Assembly (NCBI GenBank): GCA_034670405.1
Contig: JAXDDX010000050.1
Coordinates: 1,766,001 to 1,830,000, forward strand
Length of the DNA stretch: 64,000 nt
Direction: 5' to 3'
From: Hoplostethus atlanticus
Taxonomy: Eukaryota > Chordata > Actinopteri > Trachichthyiformes > Trachichthyidae
Shown in pieces: positions 49,740 through 60,671 of this stretch. The translations under genes and the position numbers were made by a program. How positions within the stretch are numbered: the stretch's first letter is position 1; each line of letters begins with the position of its first letter. The notes under the pieces are model-generated. The model worked only from the letters and a program-made list of their open reading frames with translations, was not told the DNA's origin and searched no databases.

Positions 49740-49925
49740 GAAATAAAAAAAATAAAAAAAATGATAAATAAATGCATGAAATGTAACAGTTCTCTATCAC
49801 AGTCTCTTCCTGCTTGTGGATATAATTTCCGTCACATTGGCTGTGACTACTTTTTTGAGATCAATCATAAAAAGATGTGACGTCATCGGCCTCAAAATAT
49901 ATGGAATAAACATCACAAGGCTGTA

Positions 49926-49931
49926 TTTATT
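49926..49931 (-). terminator. Candidate zmat4 poly(A) signal
   Basis: TTTATT on the plus strand is AATAAA on the minus strand, about 430 bp past the proposed zmat4 stop codon. A T/G-rich stretch (CTTGTGATGTTTATTCC) follows within about 20 bases, as expected for a cleavage site. No other AATAAA was seen between it and the stop. Use is not shown. Confidence 0.35.
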
Positions 49932-50359
49932 TACATCTGCATTACGCTTCCCTGGTCTGCCTCTACGTCTCTTTGGATTGCTCTTGTGTGCATTGTGTCT
50001 GGACTGGATCCAGATCACGTAGACGATGTAGACAATGTAATCTGTCTCATCAAAGTTCACTGTGAACGAAATCTGACTTGGGAGGGGTCAAACCTGTCAG
50101 TTCAGGCAGGACGCATTAAGTACAAGTGTCATTGTACCCCGTGCTACAGAGAAACCCCCACCCTGACTTTGGAAAGAACTCAATTGATCTTTCAGCGTAT
50201 CCAATCAGCTTAAGGGCAGGAAAAGGATTGTGTTCACCTCCCTCGTCTAGCACAGGAGACAGCAAAGCCCGTCCATAGATTGATGCGGTCTTCAAGGTTA
50301 ATCAACTCACATCGGCAATACATTTCTCCTTGGGGATCAATCGACTGTTCATTCATCAT

Positions 50360-50529
50360 TCATTGATCCGTTGCTCCATCCATGCATTCATACATCCATC
50401 CAGACTGGTTAGCCTTGAGTACTCGTACTGACTTGTTCTGGTGCTTGGAGCCCTGGAGGTGTGCGTGGTACTGCTCGATGGAGTTGAGGACCACGCTGCA
50501 GACGCTGCAGGAGTAACTACTGCGCAGTC
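50360..50529 (-). CDS. zmat4: zmat4 exon with zinc finger 4 (C-terminal)
   Basis: On the minus strand the acceptor TTTCTGCAG ends at 50530, and the exon opens at 50529. The first two bases join the G left by the previous exon to make Gly, then LRSSY follows. The finger is [20 protein letters not shown] with SKH, a C-X2-C-X12-H-X5-H matrin/U1-type finger. It matches finger 4 of vertebrate ZMAT4, in particular the [11 protein letters not shown]-x-GSKHQ block. ZMAT4 is a small nuclear protein with four such fingers, thought to bind nucleic acid; its exact role is poorly known. Read straight through, the frame adds about two dozen residues ([12 protein letters not shown] onward) and stops at 50360-50362. 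That extension comes partly from GGAT/GAAT repeat sequence and is unlike the short human C-terminus. The exon may instead splice at a donor after 50433 (AA/GTCAGT) or 50429. Confidence 0.85.
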
Positions 50530-50810
50530 CTGCAGAAACACAAACACACACCACAGGCACCACAGTTATTGTAATGACACGTTCAAGGAGTATGGGTCAC
50601 GATAATGATCAGAAGCTCCTGTGTCATCTTCATCATCATCATCATCATCAACATAAACAACAATAAAAATAACATTTGAACTAACACCCGTAACCATCTT
50701 ATTTCTACATTGCTCAGTGCAGTAATTTTCCTAATTACAGTGCATCTAGAGGAAGATTTGATTAGACAGTTCCATATTTAGATCTTTAGATCACTGCCTT
50801 CTGCTTTCTA

Positions 50811-50812
<2 letters not shown>

Positions 50813-50854
<42 letters not shown>

Positions 50855-50955
50855 CTCAGATGATTTTGAAACTACAGCATGGTGCGAAGAATTAGGATAT
50901 TGAGGGCAACCAAAGAACAGTGTGGTGGGGTGTTTGTGTAGTATTGTGTATGTGT

Positions 50956-50998
<43 letters not shown>
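50813..50998. repeat. Two (GT)n microsatellites
   Basis: (GT)n at 50813-50852 (20 units) and at 50951-50998 (about 24 units, one TA break). Confidence 0.95.
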
Positions 50999-50999
<1 letters not shown>

Positions 51000-52136
51000 T
51001 GTATTAGTGAATGCGTGCTTGAGATGGTATGGCACAGAAACAGATGTGAACTAATTAGAGGGTTTGCAGGTGGTCGAGATGAACACCCAAAAATAGATGG
51101 ATGAGAGAAGGATGGAGATGCTGACAGAGACGGGTGAAGAGAGAGGGGGAGAGAGAGAGGGGTGGGGGAGGCGAGGGGGGTAGGTAGACATCGAGTGAAT
51201 AGAGGAATTGAGGAAATTGCTGGAGAAAAAATACGAATGGAGAAAGACGTGTATGAAAAGATGAGAGAGTGAGAGAGCGAGAGAAGATGGAGAAATAGAT
51301 AGGATAACGAGTTGTCGCGCTGCAGCGGTGATGTAAAATGCATGCTGGGGGTTTAATGACCACAGGAGGAAACATGACATGCCTTCACTCAAAGATTGTG
51401 CACTTGCATTACGGTGCTGATTTGAAATGTTCCACCAAGGTGACAAGTGGAATACAGACTGTGTGTAGATGTGGATAGGGCAATCAGCAACATGACATAG
51501 GTGGTCATATATATTCTCTCTATTTTTGTTTTTGCACATTTTTTGCGCACTGCAGAGCCGTCACTGCAGAGCTATCTTCACATAGGAGATGCACTACCTT
51601 GACACTTCAGGGGTTGCATGACAAAAAATTAACCGCTTGAAGCCTTTTTTCCCCACCCGTCCTTGCTCGTCCATCCTGTATGGTTCCCCGTGGGTTTTTG
51701 TGTTGTCATTTTTTGAGAGCTGACTGGGGTGAGTGCATGATTCTGGGTGTGTGTTGGTCATGACTAAAAGGAGGGGTGTGCTTTTGTGTGCGCGGGTGCC
51801 CTTTTCTCCACTGTCATTACTGTCTGTGAGATTTATGAGTTGTTGGTGTATTCAATCACCTTTCGCCCTTTTGTGGCGGTAATTGGCAAAGCATGTTGGG
51901 AGATGAAGTACTAATATGGCGAGGAGCAGTGTGAGGTCACTGAGACTGGGCTAGAGCTGTATAATGTGGCATATCCAATCCCCTTCCCCGCAAAGTTGCT
52001 CCGTCTCTCTCAGAGGTGATCAAGGACAAGCCGTCATTTAAAGACAGCCGTGACTAAATTGCCCGCCCGGAGTAAGGACGGTTTTGGCTTACGGGTTGAT
52101 ATGACTAACGCTGCATATGTCTGTGTGTGTTTGAGG

Positions 52137-52140
<4 letters not shown>

Positions 52141-52182
<42 letters not shown>
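52141..52182. repeat. (GA)n microsatellite
   Basis: 21 GA units, followed by more GA-rich sequence to about 52199. Confidence 0.95.
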
Positions 52183-52187
<5 letters not shown>

Positions 52188-52281
52188 AGAGAGAGAGATA
52201 CATCCTCTTCTGCCAAGTTGTCACTACCTCTGTTCTATCAGAGGCTATTAATTGGAGATTATTGGGAAAAGAAAGGCATGT

Positions 52282-52285
<4 letters not shown>

Positions 52286-52316
<31 letters not shown>
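52286..52316. repeat. (CT)n microsatellite
   Basis: About 15 CT units. Confidence 0.95.
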
Positions 52317-52317
<1 letters not shown>

Positions 52318-52510
52318 ACCATAGCTGTCCGCTGGTGCAAGGATTACAGAATGAATGGTCTATTTTTGTAGACATGATAAATGCATGTGTGTGTTTATGT
52401 GTGTGTGTGTGCATGTATGTGTGTCTGACTGATGTCATCTCTTGGCTGCATGGACGAGTAGGACTGTTGTACAATATGCTGCAGTTTGCGTTTGTGCCAG
52501 TGTATGTGCA

Positions 52511-52553
52511 TGTGTGTGTGTGTGTGCAAGATGTTGGCACACACACACACACA
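52511..52553. repeat. GT/CA head-to-head hairpin
   Basis: TGTGTGTGTGTGTGTGC (52511-52527) is the exact reverse complement of 52537-52553, with a 9-nt loop AAGATGTTG. The CA arm extends on to 52560. Confidence 0.85.
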
Positions 52554-54016
52554 CACACACTGTTTTGGTTAATAAAGCACTTCGGGCATGAGACCTCGCT
52601 GTGCCCTAATCCATGTTAATTACATGCAGGGAGAGTGTGCGCGTGAGTGACGGTGCACAATGCAGGATGGTGGATGTCGGTTTGTGAGGGCGTTCTAAAC
52701 CTTGTTAATTACACAAGACGATATGCCAGGGAGAGAGAAAAGAGGAGGTGAGACGAGCTGAGGAAGTGGGAGTTGAATCAGAGCTGCTTGTGGCTGTCAA
52801 TGGCTGCAGCGAGCCTTCCAGCATTCCTGGCACCCCCGGTAAAGAGAGGCCTAAAAGCCTGTCAAAGAAGGAACAAGCCGTAGTCTGCGCTCGGAAAAAT
52901 TGGGAAAATGATGTTCTTTTCTCCTCATTCATTCAAGAGGCCTTGTTGCAAAGCCATTTAACGTCCGTCCTATAGTTTTATTGTCCAATAAAATATGACT
53001 TAGATAGAAGTACATTAATGACCCATCTGCAGCATGGCGTTCATAGTTTGTTCCATTAGGAGGGTGCTCTGTCAAGCTGTAACTGCTGTGTTTTGTATTT
53101 GTGTGTCTCAGTGGGTCTTCAGGTTGCTGGTCAGGGCTGACTATCATGACGTCTTGTGTAGCATGGTTGCATACATGGTTGATGAAATAGTGTGATCGTG
53201 TTTAGGGAGGGAGTAAATGAGCCCAAAGCAAACTGCACTACCACCGAACATGAAGATAAAATGCTTTGTTTCAAGGTAGTGTTTCTTTCTATCCTCCTAT
53301 TCCTTCCTATGGGACCACTCAGTCTAAGGTATTCATCTGTAATCTTATTCACGGCGGAGGCAGGATCGTAGTGTACAGAGATTTTACTAGCTCAGAGCCT
53401 CCGTGCTTTGGTACGCCATTAGCTAAAAAAAAAAAGTCCAAATAAAAACCCTTAAAAGCCCATTGAGGCGCAATCAAAACCAACAGTCTGCAGCACAGGC
53501 CTTGACAGCACATCTCACAGGAGGAGAGAAGTAATATCACGGCAGCGAGAGGGTGAACTTTGGGTAGAAGTTATATTGAACCCGGGTGGAATTTTACTGA
53601 GCAACAAACTTTGAAGGACTTAAGGACGGACTAATTAGACCATCTGCTCTACAACAAAATCCATCAGACGTTGGAAACTATTTTTCAGAAATATTGCTTT
53701 TTGAATAAAATCTAATTCTCTTCATTTTCTATGTGGAAGAAAAAGTGGCTCGTGTATGAACTACGTTACTCTGTTGTTTTCTTGACCAATCAATAATTCT
53801 CAAGGGTACTTTGTGAGAACTTGGTTGAATGCGGCTTTACAATGCTTATGTCTTGTTTGTGTGTGTGTGTGTGTGCGTGCGCGTGTGCATGTGACAGTGT
53901 TACACATTAAGTGCTATCTCATGGGAGAGGAGGTCAGTCTTGTCTCCTGACTCAGACACACTCATCAATCACACACAATTTTCTGTGCTTTGGTACATCA
54001 CCCTCTCTTGTGTCCG

Positions 54017-54020
<4 letters not shown>

Positions 54021-54059
<39 letters not shown>
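54021..54059. repeat. (CA)n microsatellite
   Basis: About 19 CA units. Confidence 0.95.
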
Positions 54060-54061
<2 letters not shown>

Positions 54062-54411
54062 CAGTACTAGACGCTTATCTCACTGTTTCTAATTCTCCCC
54101 GGGGTCTCCAGAGAGTAGAGACAGGGAAGACAATGCCCTGGCTCTGTCTTGAGGGGGTTTCTACCCCTGTCGTGATTTATGTACAGACACAGCTGAGTCG
54201 GCTGGGTTCCTTCCCTCGTCACTCCCCCCACCCCCCATTCACCCCGATGATCCATCTCCAAGGGTTTTGTCTCGCACCAAGCTGTGGAAAATAATGACAT
54301 TCTCCCCTATGCCCCGTCTGCGCAATTACACAAGTAAAATACAAGAGTAAGAAACGGTGTTGATATTAATGTCTTGGGGATTTTGTGATATGTTACGGTC
54401 TTGATACTGAG

Positions 54412-54650
54412 AGACACAGAGAGAGAGACAGAGAGAGAGAGAGCGAGACAGAGAGAGAGAGAGAGACAGAGAGAGTGAAAGTGAGAGAGAGAAAGAGAGC
54501 GAGAGAAAGATCAAATAGGCGTCTATGCAGGTACAGGTAAAGGTCAGGATCATCAACAGACTAAAACCAGACAATACAGCCAGACACTGTACCATAGTTT
54601 GAACAGAAAAGCAGAGACAGAAAAGCAGAGACAGAAAAGGAGTGAGAGAC

Positions 54651-54724
<74 letters not shown>

Positions 54725-54819
54725 ATATTGGTGTGTAAATAATTCACCTGTGCCTCGTGGGGAACTAATGAAGATGACAGATGAGACATGAGGAGAGATC
54801 GGAGCCCCCAGTGGTCTAT

Positions 54820-54866
<47 letters not shown>
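54412..54866. repeat. GA-rich block ending in (CA)n
   Basis: Interrupted GA-rich sequence at 54412-54510, (GA)n at about 54658-54724, and (CA)n at 54821-54866. Minus-strand open frames here are CT/GT repeat translations. Confidence 0.9.
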
Positions 54867-54870
<4 letters not shown>

Positions 54871-56019
54871 AAACAAGGGGGTATAAAAGCAGGAAGGGGA
54901 TGAGAAAAAAATAAAATGCTTGAAATGGGAAAAGGGAAAAGAGATGAATTCGCACTTGGCTGAGAACAAGTTTCTCATTTCACATCCCCCCCTTCCCTCT
55001 CTCTCTGTCTCTCTCTCTCCCTCTCTCCCTCTCTCTCTCTCTCAGCTCAGCTGTCTCCTCGTGTTCAGCCCTCCCTCTGAGATTACACCCAGCACACCTG
55101 TGACTTCACACCTGAAGTTGGTGATAAAAGCCAATCAGATGTGAGAAGCTCTCGCACCGATGGAAAAGTGTCTCAGCGAAGAGCAAGCTGACTACTGACT
55201 GTGGCGTCGGGCTGTGATGTACAAAGTGTTTCAAACTGAAGACACTCGAACAAACACTTGATCGATTGTGCGTGTAATTGATTACGTCAACAGGTGAGCT
55301 CACTTACAAGCTCGCGGGCCAGTTCACTGCCCTCGGAAAAAAAAAGAATGACCAGCCTTAGACTTTCCGGTAAACCTACGCCTGTCACTGAGTGCACTTA
55401 ACTTGATTCAAACTTAACAAAAGGTTTACCGTTTTAGTGCATTATCTAATGAGTTGCATGTTGGGATCCTCAGAAACAGCCGAGGTTGTGGGATCTAGGT
55501 GACGGTGTGTGGAGGGTGGAGGCTGATATCTAACGTGACACCACTTAAAGCCTCTGAGCCCGCGTGGGCGGCGACGTGACTCACGGTTTTAATATGATTG
55601 GCTTCCTGAGATGATGGTTTATGTCACGGCACCTGGAGTGTGCAGCAAACAGGCATGACTTCATCTTGTGTAGGCTTTGTGTGCGTGTGGTTGTGTGTGT
55701 GTGTGTGTGTGTTGTGCGTGCAGTATGACTGTGTCAAATTTCTGTTGCTAGGCTGAAGCATTTTCTCTCTGTGCCAATTAGTATTTATAATATCATTAGG
55801 ATGTCATTCTGGTGTGAGGGGCTTCACCTTCACGTCACCTTCAGGGCTCGTCTTACACCTAAAACAAGGCATACAGAAGGTATACGCTACGTGCAGCATG
55901 CTAGCAGAGGTCCCACTCTGACAGTTTGACATGCCGCAAGGCAAGCACTAAGAAGTGTGAAGGGGCCTCTATCCCCTGACCACCAACATGGAAAGGTTAA
56001 CACTGTGGTGGTCACACAA

Positions 56020-56056
56020 TTTTGCTAAATGACTGTAATGTAATATAATTTAATGA
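56020..56056 (+). repeat. Short L2-like tail remnant
   Basis: GCTAAATGACTGTAATGTAA resembles the L2 tail at 36908-36931. Nothing of the element body is visible. A poly(T) run follows at about 56065-56082. Confidence 0.35.
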
Positions 56057-56726
56057 TTTAATTAAAGTTTTTTTTTTTTTTTTATCAAATACTGTATTGA
56101 TGATTGGGGGGGAAACATTTGATTGGAAAGTTTACCACTGATTTGGTTGTCACAGACTAATTGTAAGACCATTTGTCTCGTAAAATATGCTTTAATTGAT
56201 TTAATTTATTATGATAACCCTCCCTAAATGTGGAATTGGAAACTTTTACAATTCTAAACTTAGATTTTTACAGGTAAGTGTATGTGGGCAGTCCAGGCTT
56301 CAAAATCAACAGAGTAGGGCGGACACAAGAGGGAAAGCTCTGGCGTGATTCAATCCCAGGACGATGGACACGTCCATGTGGTTCTAGAGGCGAGGGGGGG
56401 GGGGGGACAGTCAGTCAGACAGACAGTTTTTAATACAGATATTTGTGCTCAGATGGTAAACGTGAATAAGCCTGTCTTAATAATAACTGACTAATTCCAT
56501 CTGTGAATGGTCGGTGTGACATTTCCTGATATGATACCTGTGAAAGGTATACCAGAGTGAAAGGCATATGAACAGAGCTCACCCTCTTTACCACAGATGT
56601 AAACACTTCTGAATGTGATCTCCCCCTTATCGTCTTTCCTCATACAAAGTCGTAACACCCCTCCTGCCCTTCACTTGTCACTTGCATGGGGGAAAAAGCT
56701 GGGCCCGCGGCCAAGACGCTGCTGAC

Positions 56727-56987
56727 CTGTGCTCTCGGTGGCATCCAGGCTGCCAGCTAGCTGCTCCAGCAGGCGTGCCCTGGCTGCGTTCCTGCGGTGT
56801 TTCTTGCCCTCGTAGTGCTGCTGGGCCATCAGTGGGTTGTTAAACCAGGCTCCGCACAGACAGCAGTACTTCCCGGCCTCTCCTCCGCCGGTTCCACCGA
56901 CCACCGCCATGGGCCAGGGCAGGGCGGAGGGGGGAGGAGGAGGGCACGCGACAGGGTCTGTGGGCTGCGGGGTGGGAGGGGAGGAAT
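56727..56987 (-). CDS. zmat4: zmat4 exon with zinc finger 3
   Basis: On the minus strand a strong acceptor (CTCTTTTCTCTCTCCAG) ends at 56988. The exon runs 261 nt to the donor ACAG/GTCAGC, leaving one base for the next exon. It begins with a proline-rich linker ([19 protein letters not shown]). The finger [20 protein letters not shown] with KKH is C-X2-C-X12-H-X5-H, followed by a basic helix [18 protein letters not shown]. The [12 protein letters not shown]-x-GKKH block and the following AAR-x-x-LLEQL are diagnostic of ZMAT4 finger 3. The linker is longer and richer in proline than I recall for mammals. The inner CCGCAG at 56965 is an alternative acceptor (exon starting 56964). Neither choice fits the phase left by the upstream visible exon. 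Confidence 0.85.
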
Positions 56988-57307
56988 CTGGAGAGAGAAA
57001 AGAGCAGACGGGGAAGGCAGGGAGAACGAGTAAACAGTGGGGGAGTGACGGATTGCGGTGGGAGGAGGGGAGGACGGCGAGGGGGAGGGTGTGGGAGCAC
57101 ATTAAAATGAGTTCAAATGGGACGCAAACTGGTTTTGATAGCCCATAAACATCGGTCATGCTAATGGTGTTCAAGAGTCGGCTTGAAGTGACATCAAAAT
57201 ATTACAGCGGTAATGTAGACACACACACACAAACACACACTCTCACATACACACATCCACCTGCACACGCACACACACGCACATTTGAAAGTACTAGGGT
57301 TAGACCA

Positions 57308-57340
57308 TCTCCTCTCCTCTCCTCTCCTCTCCTCTCCTCT
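57308..57340. repeat. (CTCCT)n tract
   Basis: About six to seven pentamer units, all pyrimidine on the plus strand. Confidence 0.9.
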
Positions 57341-57567
57341 GCGAGGGAATAAGAAAAGAAAGTGGCAGACTTCCAGGTGACCTGCTACTCATGACATGCC
57401 ACCGGTTACCATGGCGATTGCCCATTAATAGCCAACGGGGACTGAAATGACCATACATAGGATGTGGCTATGGGTCATGCTCGTGAGGAGTGTGTGGACA
57501 TGTGTGTGTGTGTGTGTGTGTCTGTGAGTGTTTGGTTGGGGGTTTGAATTATAATCCAGAAAGTGTG

Positions 57568-57598
<31 letters not shown>

Positions 57599-58533
57599 CG
57601 CACATGAATGGACCTCCTGCCTAGCCGGCCTGTTTGTGAACGGTGTGCGTACGCGTAGAGATTGCCTGTGCTCAAACTGTGTTTATTTGAACACAGGGAG
57701 GGGGTGTTAGGTCCACAGCCAAATTGTGTGAGAAAGCTTATGATGCCAGATGGCATGTCCAAATGTGCCGATCTGCCATCTAGAATGTGTCAACGTCTCC
57801 GGGAGTCATACTGACAATGACTGAACATGCACGGCGCCTCACGTTTAGACATTTTAGATCACAACCGAATGCTCACGCTTGTTTTTATACCCTATGAAAC
57901 GTGTGTATGCATTGCTGACCAGTGACCGTGTGTAGGTGTCTGTGTGCATTTTAGTGTGATATGTGTGTGTGTAGACTTTATTCTAGCACCGTGAGCTGAT
58001 TGGTTGCTCATACCTTGGCATGTTGGCGCTCTGTTCACATAGTTACTGTATCTATGGCTGTCTCTCTCTGCTCCTCTCACCAACCACACCCACTCACATT
58101 CTCTTCCCTCGCTCTCAGCCGCCACATTACACACTACACTAGCATCTCGCTTACAAAACTCTCTCCCTCTGTCTCTTCTACTATCTTTTCAATTTTCCTA
58201 CTACTCATCTCTGTATGAGTCACGATTGCGTCACCGCCTAACCACCTTCCTGTCATTCTCTCTCTCTTCAAGGTGTTGAGCTCGACAAGGCCATCCAGAG
58301 ATTTCTGGTGCCGTTCATGTGTGAATATTTAGGTGTGTGTGTGTGTGTGTGTGTGTGAGTGCACGAGAGTGAAGCTCCTTCGCTCTGACAGCTGTGTGGA
58401 ACAGCGCGTGCTGAGCGGCAACAGGGATGTGTTTTTCCCCTCCATCCCTTGTTTTCCCACCCTTTCTTTCCTCCTGACTGTGATCTGTGCACAGTGGAGC
58501 AGAAATAAGTGTTTTTCACGGAGTGGGGCACAG

Positions 58534-58536
<3 letters not shown>

Positions 58537-58571
<35 letters not shown>
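58537..58571. repeat. (GT)n microsatellite
   Basis: About 17 GT units. Confidence 0.95.
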
Positions 58572-58574
<3 letters not shown>

Positions 58575-60020
58575 GATATGCGAAAGGGGAAGGCATACAG
58601 GTACACTCCCTGCTCTCTACCTCCCAAGGGCATCTCCATCACACGTGGCCCTTGCTGTCTCCTGACTGTGTGCGTGTTTGAGAGTGTATCCACGCAACAG
58701 TGTGTTTCTGTATGTCCGTTAGCATGTTTCCCGATATGCATGTGCATGTCGTCTGTGTGCAGCTTGAATGTCCATGCATGCATCTGTGTTTGCGCGCTTG
58801 TGTGTGTGTGTGTGTGTGTGTGCGTGTTTTCTGCGTGCACGCGTCTGTGTGCACTAAGCCTGTCAGCTTGGCTGTGCGTCTTACGGCGGAGCCCTCATCT
58901 CAGAGTGATCGTGAAGGCTACTTTTGACTTTAATCTCTCCTGAAATCCCCTTCCTCTCTCTCCCAGGTCACTCCTCTTCCTCTCGTTCTCTCTTTTTTCC
59001 TCCAGGTCCGTCTTGTCACAAAAACCACGGAAACTCTACGGCGACGTCTGCACAGAAGTGACACTTCTTCCAAAGTAGGCCGAAGTTTAGCCAAAGTCAT
59101 ACGGGGGGGGCTTGATTGCGACACTTTCGTTTGTAGCGGTTGTACGTTGATAGCGAATTTTCACTTTTTGAATCCAATTTAAATCACATTATGTAAAGCT
59201 TCCCTGGAGACGGCTCACCAGCACTGACGCTTAAGAAACCATACTCGTAAAGACTCGTAAGCATGAATAAAAATCAATTTCTGGAAGTCTAGGTTTGTTA
59301 AGGCTGCGCTTGAAGGTGAACTAATTAATGGTCAGACCTTCATGAATTAAAGGCTGTCCAGGGTGTCTATTTTCTTCAACTTCAAGGGTCTACTTTTTAG
59401 GCCCCTTGGCATGTTAGCAATTCCAGACGCTTATTTTTCCGATACTCAGGCAAGTAGTTTAGACTGAAGCCTGACGAAAGCTTTCCAAATCCACTAAAAA
59501 TATAAATATATGCTTTAAACGTACAGTAGTAGTGTATGTGTGTGTGTGTGTGTGTATGCATGGGTATATGCAAACATCTGTGTGACAGTGTGTGTTTTAC
59601 ACTACTTAATTGCCTTGGCCGTTAGTGAGGACTGGCTGTGCAAGCATCAAAATGGTCAAGGGGCTTGTCACTAATGCAGTGGTTTAAAGCCCAGAACTAC
59701 AATAGACTGAACCTGTCAAGTTTTCACTTTCAAGTCTGACCCGCAGACAGACAGTTCAGCAGTGTGAGGATCAAACACCACTCTGCCATTCTCTTTGGCT
59801 CTCCTGCCCTCAAGTGAACCGGCACTGGGTTGCTGGCCTCGTTCCTAGCGGTTGATCTGCTGTGATCTATCAGAAAGCGCTGGTGTGTGTGTGTGTGTGC
59901 GATGCATGTCTTAAACAGTGCATGCTTGGTTGTGTGCTGTCGGCTATATCATCCCGTTGTTGTCCTCTTGGTCAAAGTAAACCCTACACAGAGAGACAGA
60001 GAGAGAGAGTGTGTTCGTAC

Positions 60021-60199
60021 CTGTGTTCGTAGGGCTGGCCGTAGCCTGTGGGTAAGCTGGGCGGCTCCCCCAACACTAGGCGGACTCTCTTGGCGTGGGT
60101 TTTGCCCTGGTAGTGGGACTGGGCCACAATGGCCGAGGTGAAAAACATGTTGCACAGGGTACAGCACTTGTTCCTGTCCACCTCCGTCTCTGCACTGTC
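60021..60199 (-). CDS. zmat4: zmat4 exon with zinc finger 2
   Basis: On the minus strand the acceptor CTCTCCGTAG ends at 60200 and the exon opens in phase 0 with [11 protein letters not shown]. The finger [20 protein letters not shown] with KTH has the C-X2-C-X12-H-X5-H spacing, then [10 protein letters not shown]. The [11 protein letters not shown]-like start, the SHYQGK-x-HAKR block and the LLLGE-like end identify ZMAT4 finger 2. After [14 protein letters not shown] the exon ends at donor CACAG/GTACGA, leaving two bases. Length is 179 nt. A run of about 220 almost pure pyrimidines on the coding strand lies just upstream. The exon for finger 1 should lie further right on the plus strand; I did not find it before the window ends. 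Confidence 0.85.
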
Positions 60200-60201
60200 C
60201 T

Positions 60202-60415
60202 ACGGAGAGGAGAGGAGGGAGAGCGGGTGAAAGAGAGAGAGAGGTGGAGGAGGTGAGGAGAGAAGAATGATGGGAGACGATCGGGTTCGAGGGGAGGAGA
60301 AGGTGAAGAGAAGAAGAGAGAAGGTGAAGAGAAGAAGAGATGGGTAGAGGAATGACGTGAGAAGGAAGAGAAGAGGAGGAGAGAAGAGGGGAATAGAGGT
60401 GAGAAGAGCGGCTCT
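60202..60415. repeat. Long purine tract with a 21-bp tandem duplication
   Basis: About 215 bp of nearly pure G/A on the plus strand. A 21-bp unit starting GAGAAGGTGAAGAG is repeated exactly at 60297-60317 and 60318-60338. On the coding strand of zmat4 this is a very long polypyrimidine tract directly before the finger-2 acceptor. Confidence 0.85.
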
Positions 60416-60423
60416 GTCTCATT

Positions 60424-60434
60424 CACACACACAC

Positions 60435-60482
<48 letters not shown>
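60424..60482. repeat. (CA)n with CG interruptions
   Basis: CA units with a CGCGCG break near 60442-60449. Confidence 0.95.
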
Positions 60483-60484
<2 letters not shown>

Positions 60485-60629
60485 CTGATATCAAATATTC
60501 ATCTCTCCAGTAAGCTGGCTGAGACTGTGGCTTGGCCCTTTCACCACTGCTGGTTCGTTACTAATGACGAGGGGGAGTTGTTCCCCAGGGGAGCGAGGGG
60601 AAACACACAGAAAGACCAACAGCCTGATC

Positions 60630-60630
<1 letters not shown>

Positions 60631-60670
<40 letters not shown>
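60631..60670. repeat. (AC)n microsatellite
   Basis: 20 AC units. Confidence 0.95.

Positions 60671-60671
<1 letters not shown>

Larger units (their letters stand above)
46274..49900. other. Intergenic region downstream of zmat4
   Basis: Contains several CA/GT tracts between 47.0 and 47.6 kb, CT-rich sequence at 48.0-48.8 kb, and a CA tract with A-rich sequence near 49700-49770. No exon was recognised. It lies 3' of zmat4 and could include more of its 3' untranslated region if the poly(A) site is further left than proposed. Confidence 0.5.
50530..56726 (-). other. zmat4 intron between fingers 3 and 4
   Basis: The 6.2-kb intron is bounded by donor ACAG/GTCAGC at 56726 and acceptor TCTGCAG at 50530. 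The phases agree (one base left, two taken). It holds a short CAT repeat near 50630, (GT)n at 50813-50852 and 50951-50998, (GA)n at 52141-52182 and 54658-54724, (CT)n at 52286-52316, (CA)n at 54021-54059 and 54821-54866, and a GT/CA hairpin at 52511-52553. A 75-codon plus-strand frame at 52748 is not supported as a gene. Confidence 0.75.
56988..60020 (-). other. zmat4 intron(s) between fingers 2 and 3
   Basis: About 3 kb with CA/GT tracts (about 57573-57600, 58537-58571, 58800-58822), a CTCCT repeat at 57308-57340 and CT-rich stretches. A small extra coding exon may be hidden here, because the flanking exon phases do not match. I could not identify one. Confidence 0.6.

Noticed and set aside
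50786-51343. 185-codon minus-strand frame
   Set aside because: Low-complexity CT- and CA-derived peptide inside the zmat4 intron, without splice support.
52748-52975. 75-codon plus-strand frame with unbiased composition
   Set aside because: It looks less repetitive than its neighbours, but there is no domain, promoter or splice signal, and it lies in the zmat4 intron on the opposite strand.
54326-54955. 209-codon minus-strand frame with hydrophobic segments
   Set aside because: It is translated GA/CA microsatellite in the zmat4 intron on the coding strand; the apparent membrane segments are LSLSLS and VCVCVC repeats.
58930-59170. Open frame after a CTTTTTTCCTCCAG acceptor-like site on the plus strand
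   Set aside because: Acceptor-like pyrimidine runs are common here. The peptide matches nothing I recognise and there is no donor; it also lies antisense within zmat4.
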